Shown here piece by piece: positions 27,825-35,823 of a stretch of 64,000 nt of DNA. The DNA comes from Pectobacterium polaris. GTDB lineage: Bacteria; Pseudomonadota; Gammaproteobacteria; Enterobacterales; Enterobacteriaceae. The stretch is from contig NZ_CP017481.1 in the NCBI RefSeq assembly GCF_002307355.1, positions 2,294,001 through 2,358,000 of the forward strand. The letters are read 5' to 3'. Position 1 is the stretch's first letter, and each line of letters starts with the position of its first letter. The translations under genes were made by a program, and so were the position numbers. The notes below the pieces were generated by a model. The model searched no databases. It worked only from the letters and a program-made list of their open reading frames with translations, and was not told the origin of the DNA.

Positions 27825-28868
27825 TTACAGAGCTTTAACGTTTGAACGGCTGACTTTGCAGTTCTTGGTATCCCACTGCTCGTCATGTTTTGTTGGTGTG
27901 CCTTTGCCTTTTTCTACACCAGTAAACTCTTCACAGATTTTAGGTTTACCTGCTTTGTAGTTTTTAATACGCAAATCACGGATTTCAGCGACATCACCAA
28001 AGTTACGGTTTACGCCAGCGATGCTGTCGATGGTGCCGTTAACCGTTGCGCTGATGATGGTCAGGTTACGTGGGCCACCGTTGTTGGTGCAGTCACCGCA
28101 AGAGCGCCACAGTTTGCCGTGTTGGCCAGTCAGGGTGAAGTTGCCCTGTACGATAGTGTGACTGTTCTTGGAGTTCTGTTGCAGCACTTTGTCCGGCTTG
28201 CCACCAGGGCCATTGGTGGTGTTATGTGCAACACCGCCGACGATGGTCATGGTTTTACCCAGGTTGGTTGCTGCATCTTCACAAACGTCTTCCCAGATCA
28301 CGTTTTCAATACGGCAGTTGCCTGATTTACAGTGGATACCGTCAGAACCGCCTTTTTCAGAGATGCGCAAGTTCTTAATGGTGGCATTTTCCAGTGTGAT
28401 AACAGGAGGCTGTTTATCACTGTCGCCTTTACAGCTCAGACCCAGAGTAATACCACCGCAGTCGACGGTTTTATCTTTAATTACCGCACCCGCTTTACAT
28501 TCTGGACTGGCTGCTTTAAGCGGCGCTGCACGTAATGGCGCAGGTGCCGTTGAGGCGGCATTAGATTTCAGAACGCTATTATTACCGCTAACGGTATCCA
28601 CCCAATACCAATAGTCTGACTGTGGATTGGCGCTTAAATCGGTAAAGGTTCTGTCTGTGGAATTGAGCTCTGCGATTTTTTCGCTGCCTGCCTGAGCACT
28701 ACTGGTGCTGCGATACACATCCTGGCGAACAACATTGCCTGCATCGGTAGACCAGCTTAAATAGGTGGCATTGTCTTTTTTCAGCAGCATTAACATGGTG
28801 TCATCAGCCTGAGCCTGAAAAGAGAAAGCAGCCGTGCATAAAAATATCGGTGTTAAATACTTAAACAT
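27825..28868 (-). CDS. pel3: Secreted PL3-family pectate lyase (Pel-3/PelI type)
   Basis: Extracellular enzyme that cleaves polygalacturonate by beta-elimination, a main maceration factor. A signal peptide ends near residue 21 (FQAQA). Residues about 22-105 resemble a fibronectin-III-like module (TYLSWSTDAGNVVRQDVYRS, YWYWVDTVSG), as in Dickeya PelI. The PL3 domain (about 115-347) is a short parallel beta-helix, cysteine-rich, with DGIHCKSGNCRIENVIWEDVCEDA, GQHGKLWRSCGDC and the conserved basic residues. An AAGGAAA ribosome site precedes the ATG. Divergent from pehA across a 700-base control region, the same pairing reported long ago for pel-3/peh-1 of P. carotovorum strain 71. Secretion is expected by the Out type II system. 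Confidence 0.93.
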   Translation of the reverse strand: MFKYLTPIFLCTAAFSFQAQADDTMLMLLKKDNATYLSWSTDAGNVVRQDVYRSTSSAQAGSEKIAELNSTDRTFTDLSANPQSDYWYWVDTVSGNNSVLKSNAASTAPAPLRAAPLKAASPECKAGAVIKDKTVDCGGITLGLSCKGDSDKQPPVITLENATIKNLRISEKGGSDGIHCKSGNCRIENVIWEDVCEDAATNLGKTMTIVGGVAHNTTNGPGGKPDKVLQQNSKNSHTIVQGNFTLTGQHGKLWRSCGDCTNNGGPRNLTIISATVNGTIDSIAGVNRNFGDVAEIRDLRIKNYKAGKPKICEEFTGVEKGKGTPTKHDEQWDTKNCKVSRSNVKAL

Positions 28869-28902
28869 GTGTTTTTCCTTGTAAATTAAACGGATATTTT
28901 TT

Positions 28903-28927
28903 CTCTTTATTTATTCCAAATAAAGAG
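28903..28927 (-). promoter_or_regulatory. Perfect inverted repeat in the pel3 leader
   Basis: CTCTTTATTT / AAATAAAGAG with a five-base spacer, 35-59 bases before the pel3 start. It may be an operator or, if transcribed, a 5' leader hairpin affecting mRNA stability. Confidence 0.5.
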
Positions 28928-29429
28928 GGAGTCCTTGCGCATCGAAAAGGATTATATAGCAGGGAATATGAAATAAATAATAATTCGACGAAATTTTTGA
29001 GATTAATCAGGTTATTTAATTTAGTCTGTTATTATTTTATATTTAATTTTATTACTCGTTTATTATATTTCCTTTAATTATTTTCTGGAAATTAATAAAT
29101 ACTCGGAAGGTTCTTATTAAAAAATAAGAAAAGTGAATGGTGTGGCGAGGTGAAAATCTTATCACTCGCCGATTGCTGTGCGTGACGGGATTCGATTTGT
29201 TTCCACGTTTCGTTGATGTGCCATTTAATTTTCTGGTGATAATTTAACCATGCGTAAAACTGAATGCTTTTCTTGATAAACATCAGCAAAGTTTTATGTA
29301 AATGGACTTTTATTAATCTACATATTCATGTGCGACAATTTTTAGTTTCTATAAAGGTGTTTCATGTTTCTTAATTAAATAAAGAAAATGCGTCATTCCT
29401 TTTTAGTCACAATAAAATTGCGGATATCT

Positions 29430-29554
29430 ACACCCTAAATAATTCGAGTTGCGGGTAGGCGGCAATCGCACGAGTCCCCAGGAGCTTACTCCAGTAAGTG
29501 ACTGGGGGGAGTAAGAGAAGCCAACGCACCTGCGGCTTGAAGTATGACGGGGAT
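29430..29554. repeat. ERIC element, near full length
   Basis: About 125 bases with ERIC termini CCCTAAATAATTCGAG and CTTGAAGTATGACGGG and internal AGTCCCCAGGAGCTTACT and AGTAAGTGACTGGGG matching the ERIC primer sites. It ends about 18 bases before the pehA ATG, only just upstream of the AAGGGAAGG ribosome site, so it likely lies in the pehA 5' leader. Confidence 0.88.
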
Positions 29555-29571
29555 ATAAGGGAAGGTTTGAC

Positions 29572-30780
29572 ATGGAATACCAATCAGGCAAGCGAGTTTT
29601 ATCACTATCATTGGGGCTATTAGGTCTGTTCAGCGCATCGGCGTTTGCTTCTGACTCACGAACGGTGAGTGAACCGAAAGCACCGTCTTCCTGTACGGTG
29701 CTTAAAGCGGACAGCAGTACGGCCACGAGTACGATTCAAAAGGCTCTGAATAATTGCGGGCAAGGAAAAGCGGTAAGGCTGAGCACAGGGAGTTCGTCCG
29801 TCTTTCTGAGCGGCCCGCTTTCTCTGCCTTCTGGCGTGAGCTTATTAATCGACAAAGGGGTGACCTTACGTGCAGTGAATAACGCCAAATCTTTTGAGAA
29901 CGCGCCATCATCCTGCGGCGTCGTCGATAAAAACGGTAAAGGCTGTGACGCGTTTATTACCGCAACGAGTACGACAGGTAGCGGAATCTATGGGCCGGGC
30001 ACTATTGATGGGCAAGGCGGCGTGAAGCTTCAAGATAAAAAAGTGAGCTGGTGGGATTTGGCCGCCGATGCCAAAGTGAAAAAGTTAAAACAGAATACTC
30101 CCCGGCTGATTCAGATTAATAAGAGCAAGAATTTCACGCTGTATAACATCTCTCTCATTAATTCCCCGAATTTCCATGTGGTATTCAGTGATGGTGATGG
30201 TTTCACCGCGTGGAAAACCACGATCAAAACACCGTCCACCGCCAGAAACACCGACGGTATCGATCCGATGTCATCAAAAAATATCACTATTGCCCACAGC
30301 AATATTTCGACGGGTGACGATAACGTGGCGATCAAAGCCTATAAAGGCCGTGCCGAAACGCGCAATATTTCCATTTTGCATAACGAATTCGGAACTGGCC
30401 ACGGTATGTCGATCGGCAGCGAAACGATGGGGGTTTACAATGTAACCGTCGATGATTTGGTCATGACTGGCACCACGAATGGCTTACGTATTAAAAGTGA
30501 CAAATCGGCGGCAGGGCAGGTCACTGGCGTTCGGTATAGCAATGTCGTCATGAAAAATGTGGCGAAGCCGATCGTGATTGATACGGTATATGAGAAAAAA
30601 GAGGGAAGTAATGTTCCTGACTGGAGCGACATTACGTTTAAAGATATTACGTCCCAAACCAAAGGCGTAGTGGTACTGAACGGCGAGAACGCGAAAAAGC
30701 CGATAGAAGTCACCATGAAGAACGTCAAACTGACGAGCGACAGTACCTGGCAAATCAAGAACGTCACGGTTAAGAAATAA
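29572..30780 (+). CDS. pehA: Endopolygalacturonase PehA (GH28)
   Basis: Secreted hydrolase of polygalacturonic acid, a soft-rot virulence enzyme. The 402-residue precursor has a 26-residue signal peptide (ending SASAFA) and a parallel beta-helix GH28 domain. Catalytic residues are visible at NTDGID (Asp228), GDDN (Asp249, Asp250), GHGMS (His277) and RIKS (Arg306, Lys308), equal to Asp202, Asp223, Asp224, His251 of the mature enzyme as I remember it. AAGGGAAGG ribosome site. Divergent from pel3. Expected to exit through the Out type II secretion system. Confidence 0.96.
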   Translation: MEYQSGKRVLSLSLGLLGLFSASAFASDSRTVSEPKAPSSCTVLKADSSTATSTIQKALNNCGQGKAVRLSTGSSSVFLSGPLSLPSGVSLLIDKGVTLRAVNNAKSFENAPSSCGVVDKNGKGCDAFITATSTTGSGIYGPGTIDGQGGVKLQDKKVSWWDLAADAKVKKLKQNTPRLIQINKSKNFTLYNISLINSPNFHVVFSDGDGFTAWKTTIKTPSTARNTDGIDPMSSKNITIAHSNISTGDDNVAIKAYKGRAETRNISILHNEFGTGHGMSIGSETMGVYNVTVDDLVMTGTTNGLRIKSDKSAAGQVTGVRYSNVVMKNVAKPIVIDTVYEKKEGSNVPDWSDITFKDITSQTKGVVVLNGENAKKPIEVTMKNVKLTSDSTWQIKNVTVKK

Positions 30781-30807
30781 CGCGGTTAAGACATCGTTCT
30801 GTCATAA

Positions 30808-30837
30808 CAGCGCCGCGCGGGGAACCGTGCGGCGCTG
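30808..30837 (+). terminator. Terminator hairpin after pehA
   Basis: GC-rich inverted repeat CAGCGCCGC / GCGGCGCTG with a 12-base loop, followed by CTGTTTGTC. It lies between the convergent pehA and the last gene of the type I secretion operon. Confidence 0.6.
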
Positions 30838-30874
30838 CTGTTTGTCACTTCCACTCGTTGTTCCGGGTGCGAGT

Positions 30875-32044
30875 TTAACGCTCACGCAGCGCTTCATTGA
30901 CCTTATTCAGCGGTTTAATCAGATAGTCCATCACGCTTTTTTGACCGGTTTTTATCTCAACGCTGGCGACCATGCCGGGCACGATGGGGAATTTTTCTCC
31001 GGCTTTGTTGGTCAGCTCTGCCTGCGTGGTGCGCACATAGACTCGATAATAAAACTGATCGCGCCTGACTTCGTCCTGAAGGGTATCCGGCGACACGCTT
31101 TCGACTTCGCCCGTTAAATTGCCGTAGATGGAAGAATCATAGGCGGTGATTTTTACCGTGGCGGGCAAACCCGGCCGGATATAGGCAATATCGCGCGGGT
31201 TGATGCGCGTTTCTATCAGCAATTGATCTTCCAGCGGTACAATTTCCATCAGCTTGCCGCCCGGTTGCAGCACGCCGCCCACGGTTGTTACCTGAATGTC
31301 TTTCACAATCCCGCGTACCGGTGACGTAATCGTCGCGCGTTTTAGCTGATCGGCTTTCCCACTGACTACTTCCATCTGTGCTTCCAGATCGGCGTTGTTT
31401 TTGACCTGTTCTTCCCGTGCCCGAACGGCATATTGGTTGTTGGCTTCGTCGATTTTTCCTCGGATTTCGCTAATCTGACGGCGTAAGCGAATCACCTCGA
31501 CGGCGCTGGCGGCACCGCGCTGCACCAGCGGCTCTGTCATCCGCAGCTCTTGTTCTACCAGCCGCATAGACTGTTGCAGGTTGGCGACCGTTTCATCGCG
31601 ATTGCGCAAGCGTGATTCATAAAGCTGACGTTCGCGTGCGGCCAGCGCCGGTTCCTTCATGGTTTCTTCGCTAAATTTTAGCGGTGCGCCGCTGAGTTCG
31701 GCGTGCAGGCGTTCGGCGGAGGCGCGCAGCGTCTGCACGCGGGAGAAGGCTTCACCGTAGACGGACTGGAAGCGGTTGATGTCTAACTGCGCCAGCACCT
31801 GACCCTTCTCGACGACGTTGCCCTGCTGCACATACAGTTGACCGATGATCCCGCCATCCAGGCTTTCAATCACCTGCGCGCGGGTCGACGGCGTGACTTT
31901 GCCGCTCCCGACGGAAACCTCATCCAGCACGGCAAATTTGGCCCAGATAAAAAACACGATCAGCCCCAGTAGGCTGAGCCAGATAATGACGGAGACACGT
32001 CGACCCTGGCGTTTCAGGTCATCATGGATAGTGATGCTACTCAT
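30875..32044 (-). CDS. Type I secretion periplasmic adaptor (HlyD family)
   Basis: 389-residue membrane fusion protein linking the ABC transporter to the TolC-like channel for adhesin export. One N-terminal membrane helix (about 20-42, VIIWLSLLGLIVFFIWAKFA) is followed by the lipoyl half-motifs (VQQGNVVEKGQVLAQLD; TITSPVRGIVKDIQVTTVGGVLQPGGKL), a long coiled coil (about 100-230) and the beta-barrel with the HlyD signature near PIVPGMVASVEIKTGQKSVMDYLIKPL. Twelve bases after the transporter gene; last gene of the adhesin operon. Confidence 0.93.
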   Translation of the reverse strand: MSSITIHDDLKRQGRRVSVIIWLSLLGLIVFFIWAKFAVLDEVSVGSGKVTPSTRAQVIESLDGGIIGQLYVQQGNVVEKGQVLAQLDINRFQSVYGEAFSRVQTLRASAERLHAELSGAPLKFSEETMKEPALAARERQLYESRLRNRDETVANLQQSMRLVEQELRMTEPLVQRGAASAVEVIRLRRQISEIRGKIDEANNQYAVRAREEQVKNNADLEAQMEVVSGKADQLKRATITSPVRGIVKDIQVTTVGGVLQPGGKLMEIVPLEDQLLIETRINPRDIAYIRPGLPATVKITAYDSSIYGNLTGEVESVSPDTLQDEVRRDQFYYRVYVRTTQAELTNKAGEKFPIVPGMVASVEIKTGQKSVMDYLIKPLNKVNEALRER

Positions 32045-32055
32045 TGTATTTCCCC

Positions 32056-34194
32056 TTACGCCACGCTCTGTGCGGTATCTGCCGGTTTGCTGACTGCTTT
32101 CAGGATCTGATCACGCGGGCCATCAGCGACGATGCGCCCGCCATCCATGACGACCACGCGATCGACCAGCTTGAGCAGCGCCGGACGGTGTGTCACCAGC
32201 ACCAGCGTGCGGCCAGTAAGCCAGTTGCTTAATTGCTGAATAACGTGGCTTTCCAACTGTTCGTCCATTGAGGCGGTGGGTTCATCCAGCAGCACAATTT
32301 GGGGATTACGCAACAGCATCCTGCTGAGCAAGATCATCTGTTTCTGCCCGCCGGATAAACCGCGCCCGCCTTCATGAATGATGCGATCCAAACTGGAAGC
32401 ATCCTGTTGGATCAGGCTGAGCGCGCCGCTAATGCGCAGCGCCTGCAACAGTTCCTGTTCGGTGGCGTGCGGGTTGCCGAGCATCAGGTTTTGCCGCAGG
32501 CTGCCGAAGAACAGGCGTGATTCCTGTGACAGAAAACCCAACTGGCGGCGGACATCGGCCGGATCGATCTGGCTGATATCAACGCCATCAATAATGACCT
32601 TGCCGCGCGTCGCGGTTGCCTGATTGGCAAGCAGCTTGAGCAGGGTGGATTTCCCCGCGCCGACCTTACCCAGCAGCGCCACTTTTTCGCCCGGTTTGAT
32701 CTCCAGTTTGCCGACCTGCAAGGCGGTATCACCTTTTTCGGGGTCGTAGCTGTATTGCACGTTGTGCAGTTGGAAGTGTCCTTGAAGGATCGGGCAGTGT
32801 GCCATTTTGCCCTCTTCCGGCCGATCCAGCGGTTTTTGCAGGAGGTCATCCAGCCCGGTCATTGCAGTTTTCGCATGTTGCCAGCGGGAAAATACCATCG
32901 TTAGCTGCATGAGCGGGGCGATGGTGCGGGAGGAAAGCAGGCTACAGGCCACAAGCGTACCGGTGGTGATGTCACCTGCCATCACCAGATAGCAGCCGAA
33001 AACCAGCATGCCAGCATAGGTGAGCTGTTGAACGGTCGATGCCCAGCCGCTGAGCCGTGCCCCCCACACGCGCTGCTTCATCCCGATGGCGGCGCTGACT
33101 TCGTGAGTTTGTTCCCACTGGCGTTGAAAGTAGGGTTCGGCCTGCAACGCTTTAATATCTTCGATCCCTTCGATGGACTCGACCAGCACCGCATTGCGCA
33201 ATGCGCTTTCACGCATCCCTTCTTTGGCGAGTTTCGCCATCGGCCATTGCAGCAGCAGACCGGGGATGACAATTAGCGGGATCGCCAGCATGGGAATAAA
33301 CACCAGCGGTCCGCCGATCATCGCCATGATGCCGAGAAACAGCAAGACGAACGGCATGTCGGCTGCCGCCCCGACGGTCGTCGACGTCAACAGTTCACGC
33401 ACCTGATCGATTTCCCGCAGTTGAGAAATAAACGAGCCGGTGGATTTCGGCCGAGCCTCGTTTTTTATCGCCAGCGCGCGGGCGAACAGCATACCCGACA
33501 CGTTCAGGTCGATGCTTTTGCCCATCAAATCGGAAACGACGGTGCGCGACAAACGGATGGCATACTCTAATGCAGCGGCCAGCAGCACGCCGAAAAACAG
33601 CACCCACAAGGTGGGAATCGACTGCGCCGGAATCACGCGGTCATACACCTGCATGGAGAACAGGATCCCCGCGAGCGCCAGAACGTTACCCACGATAGAG
33701 GCCAGAGAGATTTCCCCGATCTGTCGTTTTGCTCCGCGAAAGTGCTGCCAGAACCAGTGCTTGCGGTACGGTTTGACGAAATCATCGATGCGGGTATCGC
33801 GGCCACGTTCCGCGATGCCGACCAGCACGATAATCCCCTGACTGTGTTTGATGAGTTCTGTCAGTTCGGCTTCGCGCTGAAGATCGCCGCCGTCATTCAG
33901 CCAGTAGGTGGCGATGCCTTCGTCATTCAATGATTCGATGACGATAACGCCGCCGTCATCGGTTTCCGCCAGTACCGGCAGGATCTTGTTACGCCAGCGG
34001 AGTTTCTCCGTATGGCGCAGGCTGATGCTCAACCCCATCAGGTGACTGATTTGTTCTAACTGGCGGGCAATCGGCTGCTGTTCGTACCAGCGCATCTGCT
34101 GGCGTACCGACTGAGTATCCACCACTTGTCCATAGTGGGCGGCGGCGCGAGCCATCGCGGCAATCCAGACTTCAGTTTGGGCAACGTGTGTCAT
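32056..34194 (-). CDS. Type I secretion ABC transporter with C39-like domain (LapB type)
   Basis: 712-residue fused ABC exporter. Residues about 1-130 form a C39-like domain without the catalytic Cys, which in T1SS transporters binds substrate rather than cutting leader peptides. The membrane domain (about 155-440) has six helices, starting ISLASIVGNVLALAGILFSMQVYDRVIP. The ATPase has Walker A LGKVGAGKST, signature LSGGQKQ, Walker B IVLLDEPT and switch His in VLVTHR. Orthologous in type to LapB of Pseudomonas and BapC of Salmonella. It exports the giant adhesin encoded upstream in the same operon. Confidence 0.93.
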   Translation of the reverse strand: MTHVAQTEVWIAAMARAAAHYGQVVDTQSVRQQMRWYEQQPIARQLEQISHLMGLSISLRHTEKLRWRNKILPVLAETDDGGVIVIESLNDEGIATYWLNDGGDLQREAELTELIKHSQGIIVLVGIAERGRDTRIDDFVKPYRKHWFWQHFRGAKRQIGEISLASIVGNVLALAGILFSMQVYDRVIPAQSIPTLWVLFFGVLLAAALEYAIRLSRTVVSDLMGKSIDLNVSGMLFARALAIKNEARPKSTGSFISQLREIDQVRELLTSTTVGAAADMPFVLLFLGIMAMIGGPLVFIPMLAIPLIVIPGLLLQWPMAKLAKEGMRESALRNAVLVESIEGIEDIKALQAEPYFQRQWEQTHEVSAAIGMKQRVWGARLSGWASTVQQLTYAGMLVFGCYLVMAGDITTGTLVACSLLSSRTIAPLMQLTMVFSRWQHAKTAMTGLDDLLQKPLDRPEEGKMAHCPILQGHFQLHNVQYSYDPEKGDTALQVGKLEIKPGEKVALLGKVGAGKSTLLKLLANQATATRGKVIIDGVDISQIDPADVRRQLGFLSQESRLFFGSLRQNLMLGNPHATEQELLQALRISGALSLIQQDASSLDRIIHEGGRGLSGGQKQMILLSRMLLRNPQIVLLDEPTASMDEQLESHVIQQLSNWLTGRTLVLVTHRPALLKLVDRVVVMDGGRIVADGPRDQILKAVSKPADTAQSVA

Positions 34195-34231
34195 TGATAT
34201 TCCTGCATGTTCTTATCCGGCAGGAGCCGGC

Positions 34232-35671
34232 TTACAGCGACGGTAACGTCTCGCCAGTGGTTTCATGACGCTCAATACCCAGCATATCCAACAGATTATC
34301 GACGGCAGCGGCGTAGTTAACCGTCGCCTCCCAGCCGTCGTATAACGCGCCGATGCGTGAGGTTTCGGCCTGCAACACGTCTTGTTCCACGCTGAGCAGG
34401 TCGTTCAGGCTGCGCTTGCTGAGCTTGTATTCATCCTGATAGACGTTGCGGGTATAGGTCGCGCTGGTAATTTGCTGCTGGCTGGCTTTTTCACGCTGCT
34501 GCGCACCGATAAGATCGGCATAGGCCGTTGAGGCTTTTTGGTTCATATCCAGCTTAGCTGCTTCGACTTCGGCTTGCGCCGCTTCGCGCGTGCCTGACGC
34601 GGCATCAACGCGCGCGCTGACGGCTCCGCCCTGATAAAGCGGGGCTTCGACCACCAGCTGTAGCTGATCGTCCCAGTAATTACGCCTGTCGGTTTCATAG
34701 CGGGTGCGACCTGCCTGCACGGCAATGGTGGGAAAGTGTTGCGCTTCTGCCTGACGAACCCGGTGGCGCGAGGCCTCTTGCTTGGACTGTGCGCTCAGCA
34801 CCGCATTACTCTGCTGGTACGGGAGCGCCTTGAGCGTAATCTTTTGTTGCAGCAGCGCGCGTGGCAGATCGGGCAGGGCGGTGGGGAGAACGCCGGTTAA
34901 CACGCTGAGCTGCGCCAGCGAGGAACGCTCCAGTGCCCGATACTGTTCCAGTGTCGCCCTCATACCCGCGATACGGGTTTCCGCTTGCAGGATGTCGGAT
35001 TGCGTACTGAGACCGGCCTCTGCGCGGAGCGTCGCGGTGTCTTTTACCACACTGAGCGACGTGATATTACGCTCGGCCGCCAGACTCAGTTCCTGATAGC
35101 GTTTGACTTTCAGGTAGGTAAGCAAGGTTTGCTGGCCGACCGTGGTCATGGTGCCGTAGAGCTGATAGCGATAAGCATCTGACAGGCTGTGCTGTTCATC
35201 AATGCTGCCGCCCGTCTTACCGAAATCGTACAGGAGCTGTTTTAGCGTAAGACCCGCCGTCGAATTGTTGCTCATCGTGCCGCTGGTATCACTTTGATCT
35301 GACCGACCGACATTGCCGCTCAGACCAATTTGCGGGAACCAGGCGCTTTGCGCCACGCGCAGATCGGCTTCTCCAACGCGAATTTGCGCCGAGGCCTGTG
35401 CGATTTGCGGGTTGCGTGCGAACGCGCGGAGAATGGCCTGCTTGAGATCCAGACTATCGACCTGCTGCTCTGTTGGTGCGGCAGACCAGTCAAACGCGAC
35501 GGCCTGAGCGAACGTCGGCGAGCTATAGAAGAAAGGAAGACTACAGCAGGCCAGTCCGAGCGCCAGCCCGACCGTCAGCACACCGCGCGGCGTGTGATGG
35601 CGTAATGTGTGCGTCAAAAAAGCGCTATTGCGCGGAAAAAACATGCCCCTGATAAAAAATGGTTTGTGCAT
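34232..35671 (-). CDS. TolC-family outer-membrane channel of the adhesin secretion system
   Basis: 479-residue outer-membrane efflux protein. A long basic leader (first 35 residues) precedes a hydrophobic signal (GVLTVGLALGLACCSLPFFYSS) ending near FAQA at residue about 57. The mature part shows the duplicated TolC pattern: SLDLKQAILRAFARNPQIAQASAQIRVGEADLRVAQSAWFPQIGLSG and TVYQ-like NVYQDEYKLSKRSLNDLLSVEQ. An in-frame TTG one codon earlier is less likely than the ATG at 35671. Second gene of the operon, between the adhesin and the ABC transporter. Confidence 0.9.
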   Translation of the reverse strand: MHKPFFIRGMFFPRNSAFLTHTLRHHTPRGVLTVGLALGLACCSLPFFYSSPTFAQAVAFDWSAAPTEQQVDSLDLKQAILRAFARNPQIAQASAQIRVGEADLRVAQSAWFPQIGLSGNVGRSDQSDTSGTMSNNSTAGLTLKQLLYDFGKTGGSIDEQHSLSDAYRYQLYGTMTTVGQQTLLTYLKVKRYQELSLAAERNITSLSVVKDTATLRAEAGLSTQSDILQAETRIAGMRATLEQYRALERSSLAQLSVLTGVLPTALPDLPRALLQQKITLKALPYQQSNAVLSAQSKQEASRHRVRQAEAQHFPTIAVQAGRTRYETDRRNYWDDQLQLVVEAPLYQGGAVSARVDAASGTREAAQAEVEAAKLDMNQKASTAYADLIGAQQREKASQQQITSATYTRNVYQDEYKLSKRSLNDLLSVEQDVLQAETSRIGALYDGWEATVNYAAAVDNLLDMLGIERHETTGETLPSL

Positions 35672-35773
35672 CAATGACCCCTGTTTTCATCACTCTTTGT
35701 TTTAGTTCCTTTAAAAGGGCGGCCAGCCTGTTAGTAACAGTGGTTGTTTTCCCTAACTGGCCTCCTCTCAAAG

Positions 35774-35796
35774 CCTCCCCCTTTGGCTGGAGGAGG
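35774..35796 (-). terminator. Partial terminator between adhesin and secretion genes
   Basis: GC-rich hairpin CCTCCTCC / GGGGGAGG on the minus strand with a seven-base loop and a short T stretch, in the 152-base gap after the adhesin stop. Its position suits attenuated read-through into the secretion genes, as in hemolysin-type operons. Confidence 0.55.
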
Positions 35797-35823
35797 CGTT
35801 AACACTTAACTCTTAAAACACCG

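Larger units (their letters stand above)
28869..29571. promoter_or_regulatory. pel3-pehA divergent control region
   Basis: 703 AT-rich bases containing promoters for both pectinase genes. Identified items are a perfect 10-base inverted repeat in the pel3 leader (28903-28927) and an ERIC element at 29430-29554 just before pehA. Pectinase genes of this genus are normally controlled by KdgR, CRP, and RsmA at mRNA level; I could not find a convincing full KdgR box by eye. A 65-codon frame at 29092-29289 lacks coding character. Confidence 0.6.

Noticed and set aside
29092..29289. 65-codon frame in the pel3-pehA gap
   Set aside because: AT-rich, no ribosome site and no recognisable domain.
28869..29430. 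KdgR boxes for pel3 and pehA
   Set aside because: Expected from the biology, but no stretch matched the consensus well enough by eye to claim.
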